Below are positions 38,001 to 46,914 of a stretch of 64,000 bases of DNA, piece after piece; position 1 is the stretch's first letter, and each line of letters starts with the position of its first letter. The position numbers and the translations under genes were made by a program. The notes beneath the pieces were generated by a model. That model saw only the letters and a list, made by a program, of their open reading frames with translations, was not told the origin of the DNA and made no database searches. Source of the stretch: Chamaelirium japonicum (lineage: Eukaryota; Streptophyta; Magnoliopsida; Liliales; Melanthiaceae); assembly GCA_947650365.1 (NCBI GenBank), contig OX393550.1, positions 51,771,879-51,835,878 on the forward strand. Direction: 5' to 3'.

Positions 38001-41000
38001 GATTGGGTATCAATTTGATGATCCATTTGATAACTACATTGAGCGTCTCATGATTAACCTCATCCGATGGTAAATCAAGTGCCATATCATCAACGATCCG
38101 CAATCATGATGCACATATTCTACAATATATGGCTTGAGAAGATCCAAACTGGCATCCGCCACAAATCTTGGTGATCCAACAATGGAGCAATGTGTTTGAG
38201 GAGATAAGGAATACTTAAGAGACTAAACCTAAGCAGCGGAAGTGTTTAGTAGAACCTATAGACTATAGTTACAAACATTTATATTTAAGTATCATATAAG
38301 TTTTAGGATGACTCTAGCTTATTAGCTGCAATTTTTAATCATAGATTTTCATTTCAATGGTCTCAGGAGAGAAAGGGAGAGAGAGAGGAGGAGGAGGAGG
38401 AGGGCGCGGGAAGAGGGTGGGGGGTGCTATCGTAAGTTTTTTAACAACACATTACTACATTAGTGGACCCTTAGTGCAGATTTGGCCCTCCAATTATGTG
38501 ATTTCCACCAACTAAAAAAGGTATTCGAGATTTCGAGTGATCAGCACTTACAGGAGAATCCAGAAAGCACCAAGTAGCCAATCATATGGTTTGGCATTGT
38601 TGTCAAGGCGCGCGCCTAGGCACACTAGGCGCCCGGAAACAGCTAGGCCCCAGTGCGCTCAGGCGCACCTCACTAAGCGACGGCCTAGGCGCACTGCGCA
38701 CCTAGGCTAGTTTTAGGCAATGATTTTTGTTTTTTTTTGTTTTTAAGTAAAACCCAACCAGCCCCCATCTTCTTTGTTCATTTTGTTGTTGTATACTTGT
38801 TTATACTATGTGTTCATTGTATTGCATGCATTTGATTAGAATATGCTCAATTTTATGTTAGCAAGTGTTTGTATTCTATTTGTTTCTTTTGTTGTTTACT
38901 TGTTTATACTATGTATGTGTCATTGTGTTGCATGTATTTGACTATAATATGTTCAATTTCATTTTAGTAAGGTGTTATACTGCTTCCTATTACATATATA
39001 CATGCAAGTATAGACTATACATATATACCCGTGCCTGGAGAATGCCTATGCACATAAGGCCACACCTAGGCTCCTAGGCTCCCTCCGGACGCCTAGCCTC
39101 GCCTTGACAACTATGTGGTTTGGTTTGGGCAGGTTTAGGGAGATTTGAGGGCACCAAAAAATTAGAATATAATAGATAGAGAGGATTCATCTAATCAAAA
39201 GGGAATTCTTTTCCAATAAGGAGAAGTGTTTGGAAGCCTTCTTCGGAAAGTTAAATGGTTAAACATCCCTAATACCCTATCTTTTAGAGTTCAATGGGTT
39301 TGAAGAAAAGCACGAGTTGAACCCGTTTGCTAACTCTTTTTCTTATATATTGCTACCCTGGAAGGCTAGAACCTACTTGTTGCTTATTCTCTTTATCAAA
39401 GATGATTGTAATAAAAGCCCTTGGTATAGTAGGACTCTTTACGAGGATTCTTAGGGACTTATTTTACGATATAAAAGCTTATGTCCACTAAAGTAATGCT
39501 TTGATTGAATGTTGGGCCTGATTCAAGAACGACATTAAGTTTAGTTTTCTACCTTCCTCGATGTTACTTACAGACGTAGCACGAGCTTCAAGTGTATGAT
39601 GAATCTAACTCGTTAACCTTGATTAAAAAAAAAGTAGGCACGGTGACATGTTTGCATCTTATAATTGCCCAAGTAAATATGTATAGATGTATGTATATAT
39701 TAATAAATCATTTGGACCAAAACCCTAGTTTAGTAAAAGTGGTGAAATCTTAACTAATGTATACCATCATATGATTCAAAGTGTCAATGAGTGTCTTGAA
39801 CTACCATGAGACGTCGAGTGTCTTGAACTACCATGAGACGTCAAGTGTCAGAGTGTCTTAACACGTCGAATAAGTTGGAACTCAAGTGTCCAGGTAAAAT
39901 ATTGATCGTCATCTTTTGCTCCCCTCTTACAATTGTTGGGAAACTGAAGATCGAAACCAAAGAAGCTCCCACTAGTCACGCACACACATCGGCGAACCGT
40001 CGAGTGCAATCGGAAGCGTCGTGCTAGGATTAAGGTTCAGAGCCATGTAGAAATTAGATAATCGATCCACCACACTGTGGGTGCAAAAATTGTACCAGAC
40101 CGGATCAGAGCGGCATGGGCCCGCGCAACGGCCCAAGTGGGTAAGCCCGCTCGGTCTCATGGGTCCACTCTACGGGGCTCGCAGATCAAGCCCTCCCCCT
40201 TATTGGGTCCGAACAACGGCCCAATAAGGGCCAAGCAAGGAGGCCCAGAACCAGTGCCACATCATCACTGCCATATCGGGCACGTGCCTACACTATAAAA
40301 GGACCCCCAAGGCATTCAGAGCGGGGGTTGGTCATTCGATCAGACGAAGAGGGATTCCAGATCCAGAGCCAGAGCCCTCCTTTCTTCCTCTTGAACTCTT
40401 CTAATTGCTCCGTGCAAACACATTGTAAGAAGCTTCTCTCGGCCTGTCGAGAGAACGCTCAACCCTCCATATTCATATTATAGTGAAAATCAGGTGGCAC
40501 CTCTCGCCCGGAGACGTAGGTCGTAAGACCGAACTTCGACAACAACTCCATGTGTCATCTCTCTTCTTCTCAACTTTTTAATCTCTAACTCTACAAACAA
40601 TCCAATTCAATCAAGGCTGTGGGGCGGGATTCCCGATCAAGGCGGCTCGGAAATTTCTCCCACACACACAACAACGACCAACGATATACGCCAGCAACAA
40701 GCATTGGATTTCACAATCAAGAGAATACACAAGCGGTGGGTCTTCGTTTGTCGAACCCCCTCAAACCACCCAATGATCCCTCTCAAACACTACAAATACA
40801 AAGTAGAGATCCCCGCACAAAGATCAGAGAATACCGGAATCTCCTGAGAGGTGAGAACGCCCACCGAGATTGAAGCCGAGGAAGACGTGCCGAGAATCCG
40901 TAGCTGCATCCCCTTCCTTCTTCCTCTTTCTTCTTTCTTCTTCTCTCTCTTTTCTTCCTTATCTTCTTCCACGTGACCGCAAGAACCCTAGATGACTCCT

Positions 41001-44000
41001 TGCTCTTTCTTCGTCTCGCTCTCGATGTCTTCAATCAACTCAAGGGCCACCTTAACCCCCCCCCCCCTAAAATAATAGAGGAAAAGTACACCCATGGGAG
41101 ACCCAAAAGCCACCCAAAAATTTGTCAAAACCACAGCAAAAACAACAAAAACTCGCACCTAACTTGTGCTGCCAATCGCGATTCGTCCAGGCGAAATCAG
41201 GCTCACCCGGGCAAAAATCCTACATGTTATACTTGTGGAGCAGACCCAATGTCGCCCTGAATTTCGCCCAGGCAATTTTTCCTATGTTGCTGTGTGTGGG
41301 TCGGGTTAATGGGCCAAAACCAACAACAATTACCTATTATATCCAGGCTACTTTGCAAGAGAGGGGCATGCCAAGAAACTTGAAAGGCCAAATAATGGGT
41401 AGGAAAATCTACCTTATTTGGATACATAGTTTGAGCTCATGCAACTAGGGAGCATGTAGTCTACCAACTTTGTGCTACCTTTTCCATCATTACATATTCT
41501 TTTTCTTTTCTCTCACTCAACGAGAGAATCCTAGAAGAATGCCAATGGCTAATTGCAATAATTGATGAGTTGATTGAGGAACTTAAAAGGGTATTTCAGG
41601 CAGAAATATAAACATCAGTCCATAATGATCAAGCTTCAATGGATGCATAAGCTACAAGGGAAGCGGAGCAAGCGCTCAAAGCTCCAATGAAAGAAGATTT
41701 GGCGTTTATCTAATTAGTATATCCATGAACCAAGGGCATATAGTTCTAGAATTTGTGAACTAAGATGATTCGATGACCAATTTGGAGATTGGAGATCAAT
41801 ATCGAACCCGAAGAAAATCATATGGAGAAGGAACCAATGTTTGAAGCTTCACCAAATGAAAATCGAGCGGTCCATAATCCTTTAATTGGCAAACTGATGC
41901 TCCGTCAACTTCTAAAGGTTGGCTGCGTTCAAGGTTCTCAGATCCATATGTGCATGAGTAGATGTAGACTAAAGAGGGCAAAGATCCAAATCCTATGATT
42001 CATCACCATCACAAGGATTGGCAATTCAAGGCCACTCGAGTTCAGATACGACAGTTAAATCACAAGAACGACATCGGTGCCCATTATCACACCCTCACGA
42101 TCCAACAGTGAAAGGCAAACCTCACAACAATCCAACACGATTTCGTGGAGGAAATATGCATAGTGGAAGAAAATGGTGCATCCCGAACTTCAAGAGCAAC
42201 ATTCAGGTTCAAGTTGGGTAATTCAATTACCACTGATGAAGATTGGGCTCCGTTTGATGGAGATATATATTACAACCATTGATGTTTACTTAAGATTGAG
42301 ATATTTCATATTTTACTTTTATGTTTTATGAGTTTTTTCTTAATTTTTATATATGGTTGAATATGACTTTACACAAGTGCTGTTTGTTTTGCTATAATCT
42401 TACAGACTTGAACCTCCGATTATTGCAAGTAGGCAAGTTCCATTGTTTGGAAAGCAAGTTTGTGGCCTCATGTACCTGCAATTGCCAAACCCCACGTAGC
42501 TGGCTGGTTGCATTTTGACCTATATGTATTTTGGCTGTAACCGAAACGCAACAAGTCAAGCTCCTTCTTGGGTTAAGGTCACCATTCTTTTCTCCTCCCA
42601 TGTGTTACTATCTGGTGGGCAGTGGAGGGTTTGGAGGCAGTGGGTTGTGATAGGTTTGGCAGTTGGTGGAGGCATGTTACTTACGTGATGGAGACAATGT
42701 GTGTGGTGGTTCAGACGGCAACGACGTGCACGGCGGTAGAAGATATGAAAGGTAATAGGTTCGTCATCAGGCAGTGGTGGGTCCAAATACGCGCAGCGAC
42801 AATGAGCAGTGGTGTGTCCAGCGATGATGGTGAAGTCGCGTTGGTTAATGGTAGGTCCAGCAACGATTGATAGTAGTGGTTGTGACGGCGTCAAATGTGA
42901 TGAGTTTAATATCAGACGATGGTAGTCGGTGGAAATGGGTGGTGGTGGATTCAACGGCCTACGGATGGTAGTGGGTCCACGTCATATGTCGCGATGGTAG
43001 GGGAAACAGCGACAGTAAGTGGCAAATCCGTCGACAAGATGTGATGGCAGTTTGTGGTGATGGTGGTGCAACTGCAGGTGGTAGTCCATCCAGGCCATCC
43101 GGCTACAAGTGGCAACAGTAGCAAAGGTGGGTCTCACAACAAGGGGGAGCAGTGGTGTGCGAAGGTAGAGTTATAGGGTACGACGGAGGGTAGTGGTGGA
43201 TATAATTGTGGAAATTGCAGAAGATGACGTGATAATCTCAGTTCTTCCATATTTTTGGTGATGGTGACTAATAGTTAACCAAGAAATAGATTATTGAAAC
43301 TACAGCCACATACATCCAACTAGAAAAGGCGTTATTAGAGTTATAACTAGCTGCATGTGACTCCAATTGCATTGCATATGCAGTTGCAGCAAAAGAAAGG
43401 GCTATATAATTGCTCTTCCATGAAAATTGAGCTTCTATAATATATTTGCATTTGCCCTCTTAAGTGGGAGATCTGAGAAGTAATAAGCCACTTATATTTA
43501 CGGTGATAGTGGATCCCATCTCACTAACTGAAATTTGCAAAAATCTATTAGCATGTTCTTAAAAATGGGACCACTCTAATGCCTACGTTGTATAACATTC
43601 TTTTGCATGATTAGTGCAGCAGTTTGCATCAAATATTTAAGGTTTTTGTTGTACTTAGATGATGTCCTAGTATGTATTTTCATGCTTTAGTACACCATTC
43701 CGCTAGTGCCTAAAATCTCTCATTTTTGCAAGTAAAAAACCTTGACGGACAATAATGTATTATCAAGAAGAACAAAAAGGCTTAATTTATAACTCCAAGA
43801 TAAGTAACTCCTAGGGGTTGATAGCTAAAGATAACAAATCTAACACAATTCATGAGAGCATTACACACCTCAAATATCGGTTCAACTTTGCAGTGGAAAA
43901 CTTTACTTGACCGACCATGTCCGGAGCGTGGATTCAGTACGACAAGTACTTTCGGTGGGCTTTTACACTTGATATATGGTAGATCAAATAGAGGATCACT

Positions 44001-44744
44001 AACAATTGTGTCCAAGGTCTGCTTCTTATGAGACACCATCGGATGAGGCAAGCAATTTATGAAGCAATGTCGGTCCGCAAAACCGCTAACCCATTGAATG
44101 GCTTCATCTGCACTAGAAGCCAAGAAACGGAAGTCCTTTCGACTTCTTCGGGGCTTGAAAAAACAAGAAAGTCCACACGATTTCTTTCTAAATGGGTATG
44201 AATGCACTGTGAAATGCCGAAGACCGGCCTTATACGAAACCTGCACAGTTATAGGACAACATATCTGGTCAGGTCAACACGGTTTCCAAGTATCGTTATA
44301 AGCAAATGCCAAAGAGGCAAAAGAACTTACAGATATGACATCCTCAAGGCATAGCATATGAGAACCCCAAATGATAGCTTTAGATGTAAGTTTTGCATCA
44401 CATGCATCAGGATTCACAGTTCCCGACCCAGTTTGGCTATCAGCACTAGTGCTCTTAGTTTTCTTATCGAGAGCAAGCTTCCCAGAGAAAATTTCATATC
44501 CTAACAGATCAGACCGTTCGTCTCCTATATCTATTATGTGCTCCCGTGTCTTTAATTGCTGAGGATCTTCATTGGCAGCATTGACCTCACTTTGCCTTCG
44601 TGATTTTACCTTGCCCCGTTTCTCTGGAAATACCGTTGGGGAGGAGAGTTGCCCTGTTGCCTTCTGAGCACGTTTGCTGCCCGTATGGCGAACATGTTGC
44701 TGTGGTGAACCAACATTCTGAAGATGGCGGGCAGACTTTTGCAT
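10890..44744 (-). CDS. LCBK1: Sphingoid long-chain-base kinase, LCBK1 type (whole spliced gene)
   Basis: Enzyme predicted to phosphorylate sphingoid long-chain bases (sphinganine, phytosphingosine) using ATP, giving LCB-1-phosphates, which are lipid signals in plants. Eight coding exons join in frame: 44744-44331, 44240-43869, 34542-34449, 34355-34318, 27781-27635, 26129-26030, 16787-15823 and 11039-10890. Together they make 2280 nt and 759 residues, close to my recollection of about 763 for Arabidopsis LCBK1. All introns are GT-AG. Diacylglycerol-kinase-type catalytic motifs are visible: NPRSGHGR (about residues 241-248), GGDG followed by IVNE (299-306) and PAGSDNS (329-335). A basic N-terminus, a Ser-rich linker (about 405-600) and the C-terminal EQCRLIG block also match the plant LCBK1 family. 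I chose the ATG at 44744 because the family starts MQKS. No internal stop or frameshift was found, so the gene looks functional. Its span is inflated by TE-rich introns. Family assignment is from remembered sequence, not a search. Confidence 0.93.
11187..11780 (-). mobile_element. Probable LTR in intron 7, minus orientation
   Basis: Read on minus, CATGTGGAGGATT (a polypurine-like tract, about 11783-11795) precedes sequence with a TACATAAAAGAG box. The segment ends TTTTCCCAACA at 11187. The AAACCCCTTCGATGTGAAGG segment is a familiar Copia-LTR-like element. No partner LTR was found, so it is a solo or fragmentary LTR. Confidence 0.42.
11825..12292. repeat. Two-copy tandem duplication, ~237 bp
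   Basis: CTAACTACATTGATGCAAGC, TTCCAGGTTTGCCG and GACCTTATTTCCATTCATGT each occur twice in the same order, about 235 bp apart, with few differences. Confidence 0.93.
13493..13745. repeat. Two-copy tandem duplication, ~124 bp
   Basis: CATTATGCCCCAGCTCTTTC (13493) and CATTATGCCCCAACTCTTTC (13617) start two near-identical copies, both ending in CACTAACTTTTGCGG. Confidence 0.93.
15823..16787 (-). CDS. LCBK1: LCBK1 coding exon 7 (large linker exon)
   Basis: A 965-nt exon encoding residues 389-710. It starts LELSERYQKRFGPLRYFVAG, followed by a long Ser/Pro/acidic linker with ASSLSSIDSIMSPS, STEPSEYVRG and NWPRTRSRSRTDKG. A Trp-rich repeat (WDSEPKWDSEPNWDTEPNW) follows, then IELPGPPEDIE. The exon ends with a folded segment LDLLLVHGSGRMKLLKFF to FVEYVK. 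The acceptor is GCAG|TC and the donor AAG|GTAAGT. The linker is long in the plant family and probably carries phosphorylation sites (inference). Confidence 0.94.
17230..18075. repeat. Diverged ~290-bp tandem repeat, three copies
   Basis: GATGTAAAAGAACGG followed by GAG(A/T)...TTTCGGTAAAAAAA recurs near 17437, 17717 and 18018. Each copy is flanked by ATCGTCCATTACA-type and CCCCTCTCCGATTTC stretches. Non-coding. Confidence 0.7.
18777..18952 (+). other. Exon-like 176-bp segment inside intron 6, opposite strand
   Basis: Preceded by TTTTTCTAG and followed by GTAAGACT, it is open across its length (GGNRQNAPRWHTFPKCQGCH, then HVNSDSNNGRRDN... to TTTNFIQ). It lies antisense to LCBK1. I do not recognise the protein. 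It may be an exon of a captured gene fragment or chance. Confidence 0.25.
20283..21870. repeat. CGAAATTT/CGTCAGAT-rich degenerate repeat region
   Basis: Dense GAAATTTCGG-type motifs (20290-20700), then a ~30-45-bp degenerate array of TCGCCGAAATCGTCAGATCT (20740-21080). Ends loosely inverted (AACATGGCTTGAAATTTC versus a right end with ACCATGGTT). A smaller relative lies at 26385-26520. Likely a DNA-transposon derivative, but I found no clean TSD. Confidence 0.45.
22865..23787. mobile_element. TIR element with ~10-bp target duplication, containing (AT)n
   Basis: Ends TAAGAAGCACAGATAC and GTATCTGTGCTTCCTA are inverted repeats of about 16 bp. The flanks GACTCCGAAC (22855-22864) and GACTCCGGAAC (23788-23798) are near-identical, consistent with a 9-10-bp Mutator-type duplication. 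The interior has a GGATACGG/CCGTATCC-rich sequence, no transposase and a 70-bp (AT)n at 22967-23036. Confidence 0.65.
22967..23036. repeat. (AT)35 microsatellite
   Basis: Perfect AT dinucleotides inside the TIR element. Confidence 0.97.
25481..25918. mobile_element. Mutator-type MITE with 9-bp TSD TTAAATATA
   Basis: Long inverted arms: GGGGAAATTACAAAAACATC at the left against CGCCAAATTACAAAAACCTC at the right, with similarity running over 100 bp. Perfect 9-bp flanking repeats TTAAATATA (25472-25480, 25919-25927). Interrupted by a 73-bp retroposed insert at 25767-25839. Confidence 0.87.
25767..25839 (-). mobile_element. 73-bp retroposed fragment with 21-bp perfect target duplication
   Basis: Flanked by a perfect 21-bp direct repeat (25746-25766 and 25840-25860; begins AAATTATTC, then A11 and G). 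On minus the insert runs from TAATAATATAGCTTGGGG to a poly(A) tail. A tailed short insert with a long TSD is the hallmark of LINE-driven retroposition: a SINE or a severely 5'-truncated LINE. Confidence 0.75.
26030..26129 (-). CDS. LCBK1: LCBK1 coding exon 6
   Basis: A 100-nt exon encoding residues 356-388 (GGLTATDVFAAEWIQTGVIH, then FGTTVTYFGFLSD) plus one base of Val389. The acceptor sits in a run of seven Gs (ACAG|GGGGGG). The donor is GATG|GTAAAT. The D-V-F/E-W/H-F-G-T pattern matches the substrate-side strand region of LCB kinases. Confidence 0.92.
26130..27634 (-). other. LCBK1: LCBK1 intron 5 (1505 bp)
   Basis: GTAATC...ACAG. AT-rich. It includes a short GAAATTTTGATTTCGACC-type repeat fragment (26385-26520) related to the one at 20283. 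Otherwise nothing recognised. Confidence 0.85.
27635..27781 (-). CDS. LCBK1: LCBK1 coding exon 5
   Basis: A 147-nt, phase-0 exon encoding residues 307-355. It includes VLNGLLNRENQKEA, PIGIIPAGSDNSLVW and VLGVRDPVSAAISIVK. The PAGSDNS block corresponds to the conserved GTGND/GSGN motif of lipid kinases. Splice sites are GCAG|GTT and AAG|GTAATC. Confidence 0.94.
28190..28627 (-). pseudogene. LINE reverse-transcriptase zinc-binding (zf-RVT) fragment
   Basis: Minus-strand translation contains CWKLHSGSFMVSSFYRFINN, APLKCRIFMWLCLKDRL and VSEVSCVLCGG. After a frameshift comes DINHLLLHCPYSRNIWWIL. This is the C-terminal zf-RVT domain of plant LINEs and related proteins (W-K...GSF.V.S.Y, P.K...F.W...., CxxC, HxxxxC). 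The rest of the LINE is missing. A dead fragment in sense orientation with LCBK1. Confidence 0.85.
29040..29215. repeat. CACATTCGGC minisatellite-like segment
   Basis: About seven irregular copies of GCGCCCACATTCGGC or GGGACACCAATATTCGGCG in 180 bp. GC-rich against an AT-rich background. Confidence 0.65.
29839..30454. mobile_element. hAT-like MITE
   Basis: Ends TAGGACTGCCAATTGGGCT and AGCTCGATTGGCATGCCTA form imperfect inverted repeats. The interior is GAGCTTGGGC/GCCCGAAC-rich like other hAT MITEs here. The expected 8-bp duplication is not clean (TGTAAATC versus GCTATGAT), so the boundaries are less certain. Confidence 0.55.
31280..32168 (-). mobile_element. Fragment of a small-LTR element (LTR and primer-binding site)
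   Basis: 31997-32168 starts TGTTAGGAAAGGGG and ends CACTTTAACA. It is preceded on plus by GGCTCTGATAACA, whose minus-strand reading TGTTATCAGAGCC is a near-match to the initiator-Met primer-binding site. This gives a 172-bp 5' LTR in minus orientation. Internal DNA extends left to about 31280 with no gag or pol. I found no second LTR, so the element is truncated. The LTR start resembles that of the 6201-9095 element. Confidence 0.5.
34318..34355 (-). CDS. LCBK1: LCBK1 coding exon 4 (GGDG micro-exon)
   Basis: A 38-nt micro-exon completing Gly294 and encoding IICVGGDGIVNE. GGDG is the nucleotide-binding signature of the family. Splice sites are ATAG|GAA and GAG|GTTAGT. The preceding intron is 93 bp and the following one 6536 bp. 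Skipping this exon would remove the key catalytic motif and shift the frame. Confidence 0.93.
34449..34542 (-). CDS. LCBK1: LCBK1 coding exon 3
   Basis: A 94-nt exon encoding residues 263-293 plus the first base of Gly294 (LAGFKMEVVKTTYAGHAKTL, then ASTVDFSTCPD). It is bounded by ACAG|CTT and GATG|GTATAT. It is too short to stand out as an ORF and is recognised by homology and phase. It encodes the strand and helix between NPRSGHG and GGDG. Confidence 0.92.
34793..35483. mobile_element. hAT-type MITE with 8-bp TSD TTCTATCG
   Basis: A 691-bp element with ends CTATGCAGTCAAAGTCGG and CCGACTTTGATAGCATAG, perfect 8-bp flanks TTCTATCG (34785-34792, 35484-35491), and a subterminal array of GGGACTAGTCGG motifs. 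No transposase. It lies 250 bp from exon 3 of LCBK1. Confidence 0.9.
38595..39115. mobile_element. hAT-type MITE with 8-bp TSD TGGTTTGG
   Basis: A 521-bp element with ends CATTGTTGTCAAGGCG and CGCCTTGACAACTATG and perfect 8-bp flanks TGGTTTGG (38587-38594, 39116-39123). Subterminal GCCTAGGCGC-type motifs, T-rich interior, no transposase. Confidence 0.9.
40080..40660 (+). other. LTR-like fragment with TATA box
   Basis: GC-rich block with GGCCCAATAAGGGCC, then CACTATAAAAGGACC (about 40290) and a CT-rich leader with the phrase GGAGACGTAGGTCGTAAGACC. It is typical of a retrotransposon LTR promoter. No matching second LTR, primer site or polypurine tract was identified. Confidence 0.35.
43869..44240 (-). 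CDS. LCBK1: LCBK1 coding exon 2 (start of catalytic domain)
   Basis: Encodes residues 139-262. It opens with VSYKAGLRHFTVHSYP and ends at VEPIFE. It includes LVVLNPRSGHGRS, the first conserved motif of the diacylglycerol/sphingosine kinase catalytic fold, which forms part of the nucleotide site. The acceptor is GCAG|GTT and the donor GAG|GTGTGT. The next intron is 9326 bp. Confidence 0.93.
44331..44744 (-). CDS. LCBK1: LCBK1 coding exon 1
   Basis: Encodes residues 1-138, from MQKSARH to EDVIS. It is rich in basic residues and Ser/Thr and contains the family-typical VFPEKR and DERSDLLG blocks. The donor is T|GTAAGT. The ATG is preceded by a purine-rich leader with several possible AG acceptors, so a 5' UTR intron may end just upstream of 44744. 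The following intron is only 90 bp. Confidence 0.93.
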
Positions 44745-45580
44745 CTCTTTCTTTTAGCTAGATTCTTCAGTACATGATAACGGACCACAGGCAATGCAAA
44801 AAAAAATTCAGTGCCTTATTCGTTACAGCGTACATCGCTACTCTGATCCCATGAGAACCTACCAGCATACTAGTAAAACCTGCATGAAACTATAAAATAG
44901 TGATCACTGACGTCAACAAACAAGAAAACAAATTATCAGCACAAATGTCAATCATTAAATGAAAGTAGTCGACAAGCTAATTGTAATCCTTTTGAAAAAG
45001 AAGACAGAGAAACACTCAATAAACCAGAGAACCTTATGAACAATTCATGTTGATATGAACCCGTGAATCGATAAGACGGTGCTCAACGGATCCCGTTCTT
45101 TTTAGACCCTTTAGAAAGGTAAAATTCATTCCAACTATCAGAACTACCGCGAAGAAGGCAGACCCAGTTTGATGGTAAGACTGGTCAGGAAACCATTGAG
45201 AACAAATGGGTTTGATCTTAACACTAGTTAGGAATGAACGAATCTTAATCATTGCTTCTTGAACCTACCTTCACCAAACAGATTCTTTAAGGCCGTACAA
45301 CAAAAAAAAATGAGATTTTTATCACGATGCTGCTCACCCTCTTCAATTATCACCCCAAAAAAAAAAATTTCGGGATATGCGATTTCAAACATAATAGAGC
45401 CCAAAGCAAACTCATAGCTTTGAAGATGCCACCAATTGGCTTCAAAATTACAGATTTCCAAGAAATTTAGTTTCCTGAGCTCAGATCCCATTCGAAATCC
45501 AGAGTTACGAGATGGAGATGGGAAGCATGAATCCGATGCATAACGATGGACAACAAGCAAAACATTGAAGAATTTCTCAC

Positions 45581-45860
45581 ATGAAGGGAGGAGCACCGAT
45601 CCGCGCAGCTGATCCCACGAGATCCGGTGATGAATTCAGGAGATTTTCCTTTCCCCCCCTCCAAGAATTCCAAGGATCAAGGCTTGAACTGCGAGAGAGA
45701 ATAAAGGCCGGGGATCCGATCCCCCCCCCCACCTATGGCGAAGCTCGAAGAACCCTAAGGACCGGGGTCCAACCCAAAAGAAAAACCAGCCGAGGAAGGA
45801 ACAAGGGAGAAACTAAAGGAGAAACAAAGATCGAATTTCGGATGCAGCGTGTCCGAACCC
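45581..45860 (-). promoter_or_regulatory. LCBK1: Probable LCBK1 non-coding first exon and core promoter region
   Basis: On the minus strand this is typical plant 5' UTR sequence: CT-rich, GC-richer than its surroundings, with 'TAGGGTTCTTCGAGC'-type leader sequence, and ending at a donor-like CAT|GTGAGA. It lies about 0.85 kb upstream of the ATG, which leaves room for a 5' UTR intron. An ACGTCA element occurs just upstream (about 45865-45872). Diverged copies of the same segment lie at 46915-47215 and 63665-64000. No transcript data, so the exact ends are inferred. Confidence 0.4.
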
Positions 45861-46760
45861 AGCAGTGACGTTTATCAGGGAGGTGGAAAGGGACAATTAT
45901 GTCTTTTTATTGTTACTTCTTTTTCTTCTTTTCTTTATTGAGTAAATTACACTTTGCCCCCCTGGAGTTTAGCTCAAAAACACTTGACCCCCTTTAGTTA
46001 GAAAACTACATCTTTACCCCCCCTTCGATTCAGTTTACCCCCTATAGTTAAGAAAACTACATCTTTACCCCCTTCGATTCAGCGTTGATAGGATGAAAAT
46101 TACCAAATGACGAAACTAAGTAATTGACAAAAGGGGATATTGTTCTAACATTTCAAATTTTAGGGAGTGATTTGGAACAAAATAAACTACAAGGGAGTTA
46201 AGTATTTTTGAGCTAAACTTATGGGGGCACAGTGTAATTTATCCTTTCTTATTTTTATATTTTTATTTTAATAGGGCATTTGATGGTGCGGACAATACCT
46301 TTCCCTCTCCACCAAGGTCAAGTGTTGTAGTCTTTTTGGACACAAGATCCCAATCACTATTTTATCATTTACTGTTGGGATCCTATCAGATGGGTTCGAC
46401 TTGTCTCTATTTATGGGCGCCTCTGTTCCCCCACTATCTTGCTCATGTGCACGGGATTGGACTTCAACGGTGCAGATTGACAACTTTAATTTTCAACGGG
46501 TACCATACTACCATTGTGTCTGTACAGAGCCCAGTCAAAAATTGATATGAACTTAGTTCGATCCCGCGTATGGGCGCAAGGAATAGAGGCACCTAGGAAC
46601 TTAGCCTGATCTCGCGTATCCCGCATATGAACTTAGTTCAACTCTCCAATAGGGTATATTGGAACCCTTGGTCATGTAACAGCTTTCAAATTTTAATGAT
46701 TGAGAGCCATTACATTAGTGCAACGAGAACAAACATATGCGTTGGTTGATTTGTGCAACT
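45660..46760 (-). repeat. LCBK1 5'-end repeat, unit A (gene-proximal)
   Basis: First of three diverged direct copies of a unit made of a UTR-like half (45660-45930) and a promoter-like half (46262-46760). Landmarks shared with the other copies include AATTCCAAGGATCA, GCTCGAAGAA, GTGTTGTAGTCTTTTTGGAC and GAGCCATTACATTAGTG. Unit A is interrupted by the MITE at 45940-46244. It is the copy adjacent to the coding exons and presumably the working promoter. Confidence 0.6.
45940..46244. mobile_element. Mutator-type MITE in the LCBK1 promoter region
   Basis: A 305-bp foldback element. Its left end (GAGTAAATTACACTTTGCCC) is the inverted match of its right end (GGATAAATTACACTGTGCCC), and the arms stay similar for about 60 bp. 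The flanking 9-mers TTCTTTATT and TTTCTTATT match at 7 of 9 positions, as expected of an old 9-bp Mutator-type target duplication. It sits between the putative first exon and the upstream conserved block, so it could have changed promoter spacing. Confidence 0.65.
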
Positions 46761-46813
46761 GTGGCACATCGTTTGTGTTGTCAACATCATAAGTAAATAT
46801 TGAGAGAGGGATA

Positions 46814-46828
46814 TCTCCCTCCCTCCCT

Positions 46829-46907
<79 letters not shown>

Positions 46908-46911
46908 GCAC
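46814..46911. repeat. Compound microsatellite (CCCT)n(CT)n(CA)n
   Basis: Uninterrupted run: CCCT units from about 46814, CT to 46888, then CA to about 46911. It lies between units A and B of the 5'-end repeat. Confidence 0.97.
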
Positions 46912-46914
46912 AAA

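Larger units (their letters stand above)
34543..43868 (-). other. LCBK1: LCBK1 intron 2 (9326 bp)
   Basis: GTGTGT...ACAG. Holds two clean hAT MITEs (34793-35483, 38595-39115), LTR-like promoter fragments (about 36380-36560, 39360-39560, 40080-40660) and a GGTGG-rich segment (42600-43200). 35500-36380, 36600-38580, 41000-42550 and 43260-43868 contain no supportable gene. A 27-bp direct repeat (GAGTGTCTTGAACTACCATG...) lies at about 39789-39842. Confidence 0.85.

Noticed and set aside
41789..42221. Plus ORFs in intron 2 (MEINIEPEENHMEKEP...)
   Set aside because: Could be a decayed transposon gene, but stops interrupt all frames and I recognise no transposase or gag motif.
42556..42954. 132-aa Pro/His-rich minus ORF in intron 2
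   Set aside because: Lies in GGTGG-rich low-complexity DNA with no recognisable motif.
45249..45673. Minus ORFs just upstream of LCBK1 exon 1 (MEFLEGGKGKSPEF..., MLLPSCEKFFNVLL...)
   Set aside because: They overlap the putative 5' UTR and its intron. The family start codon is at 44744 and no extra N-terminal domain is expected.
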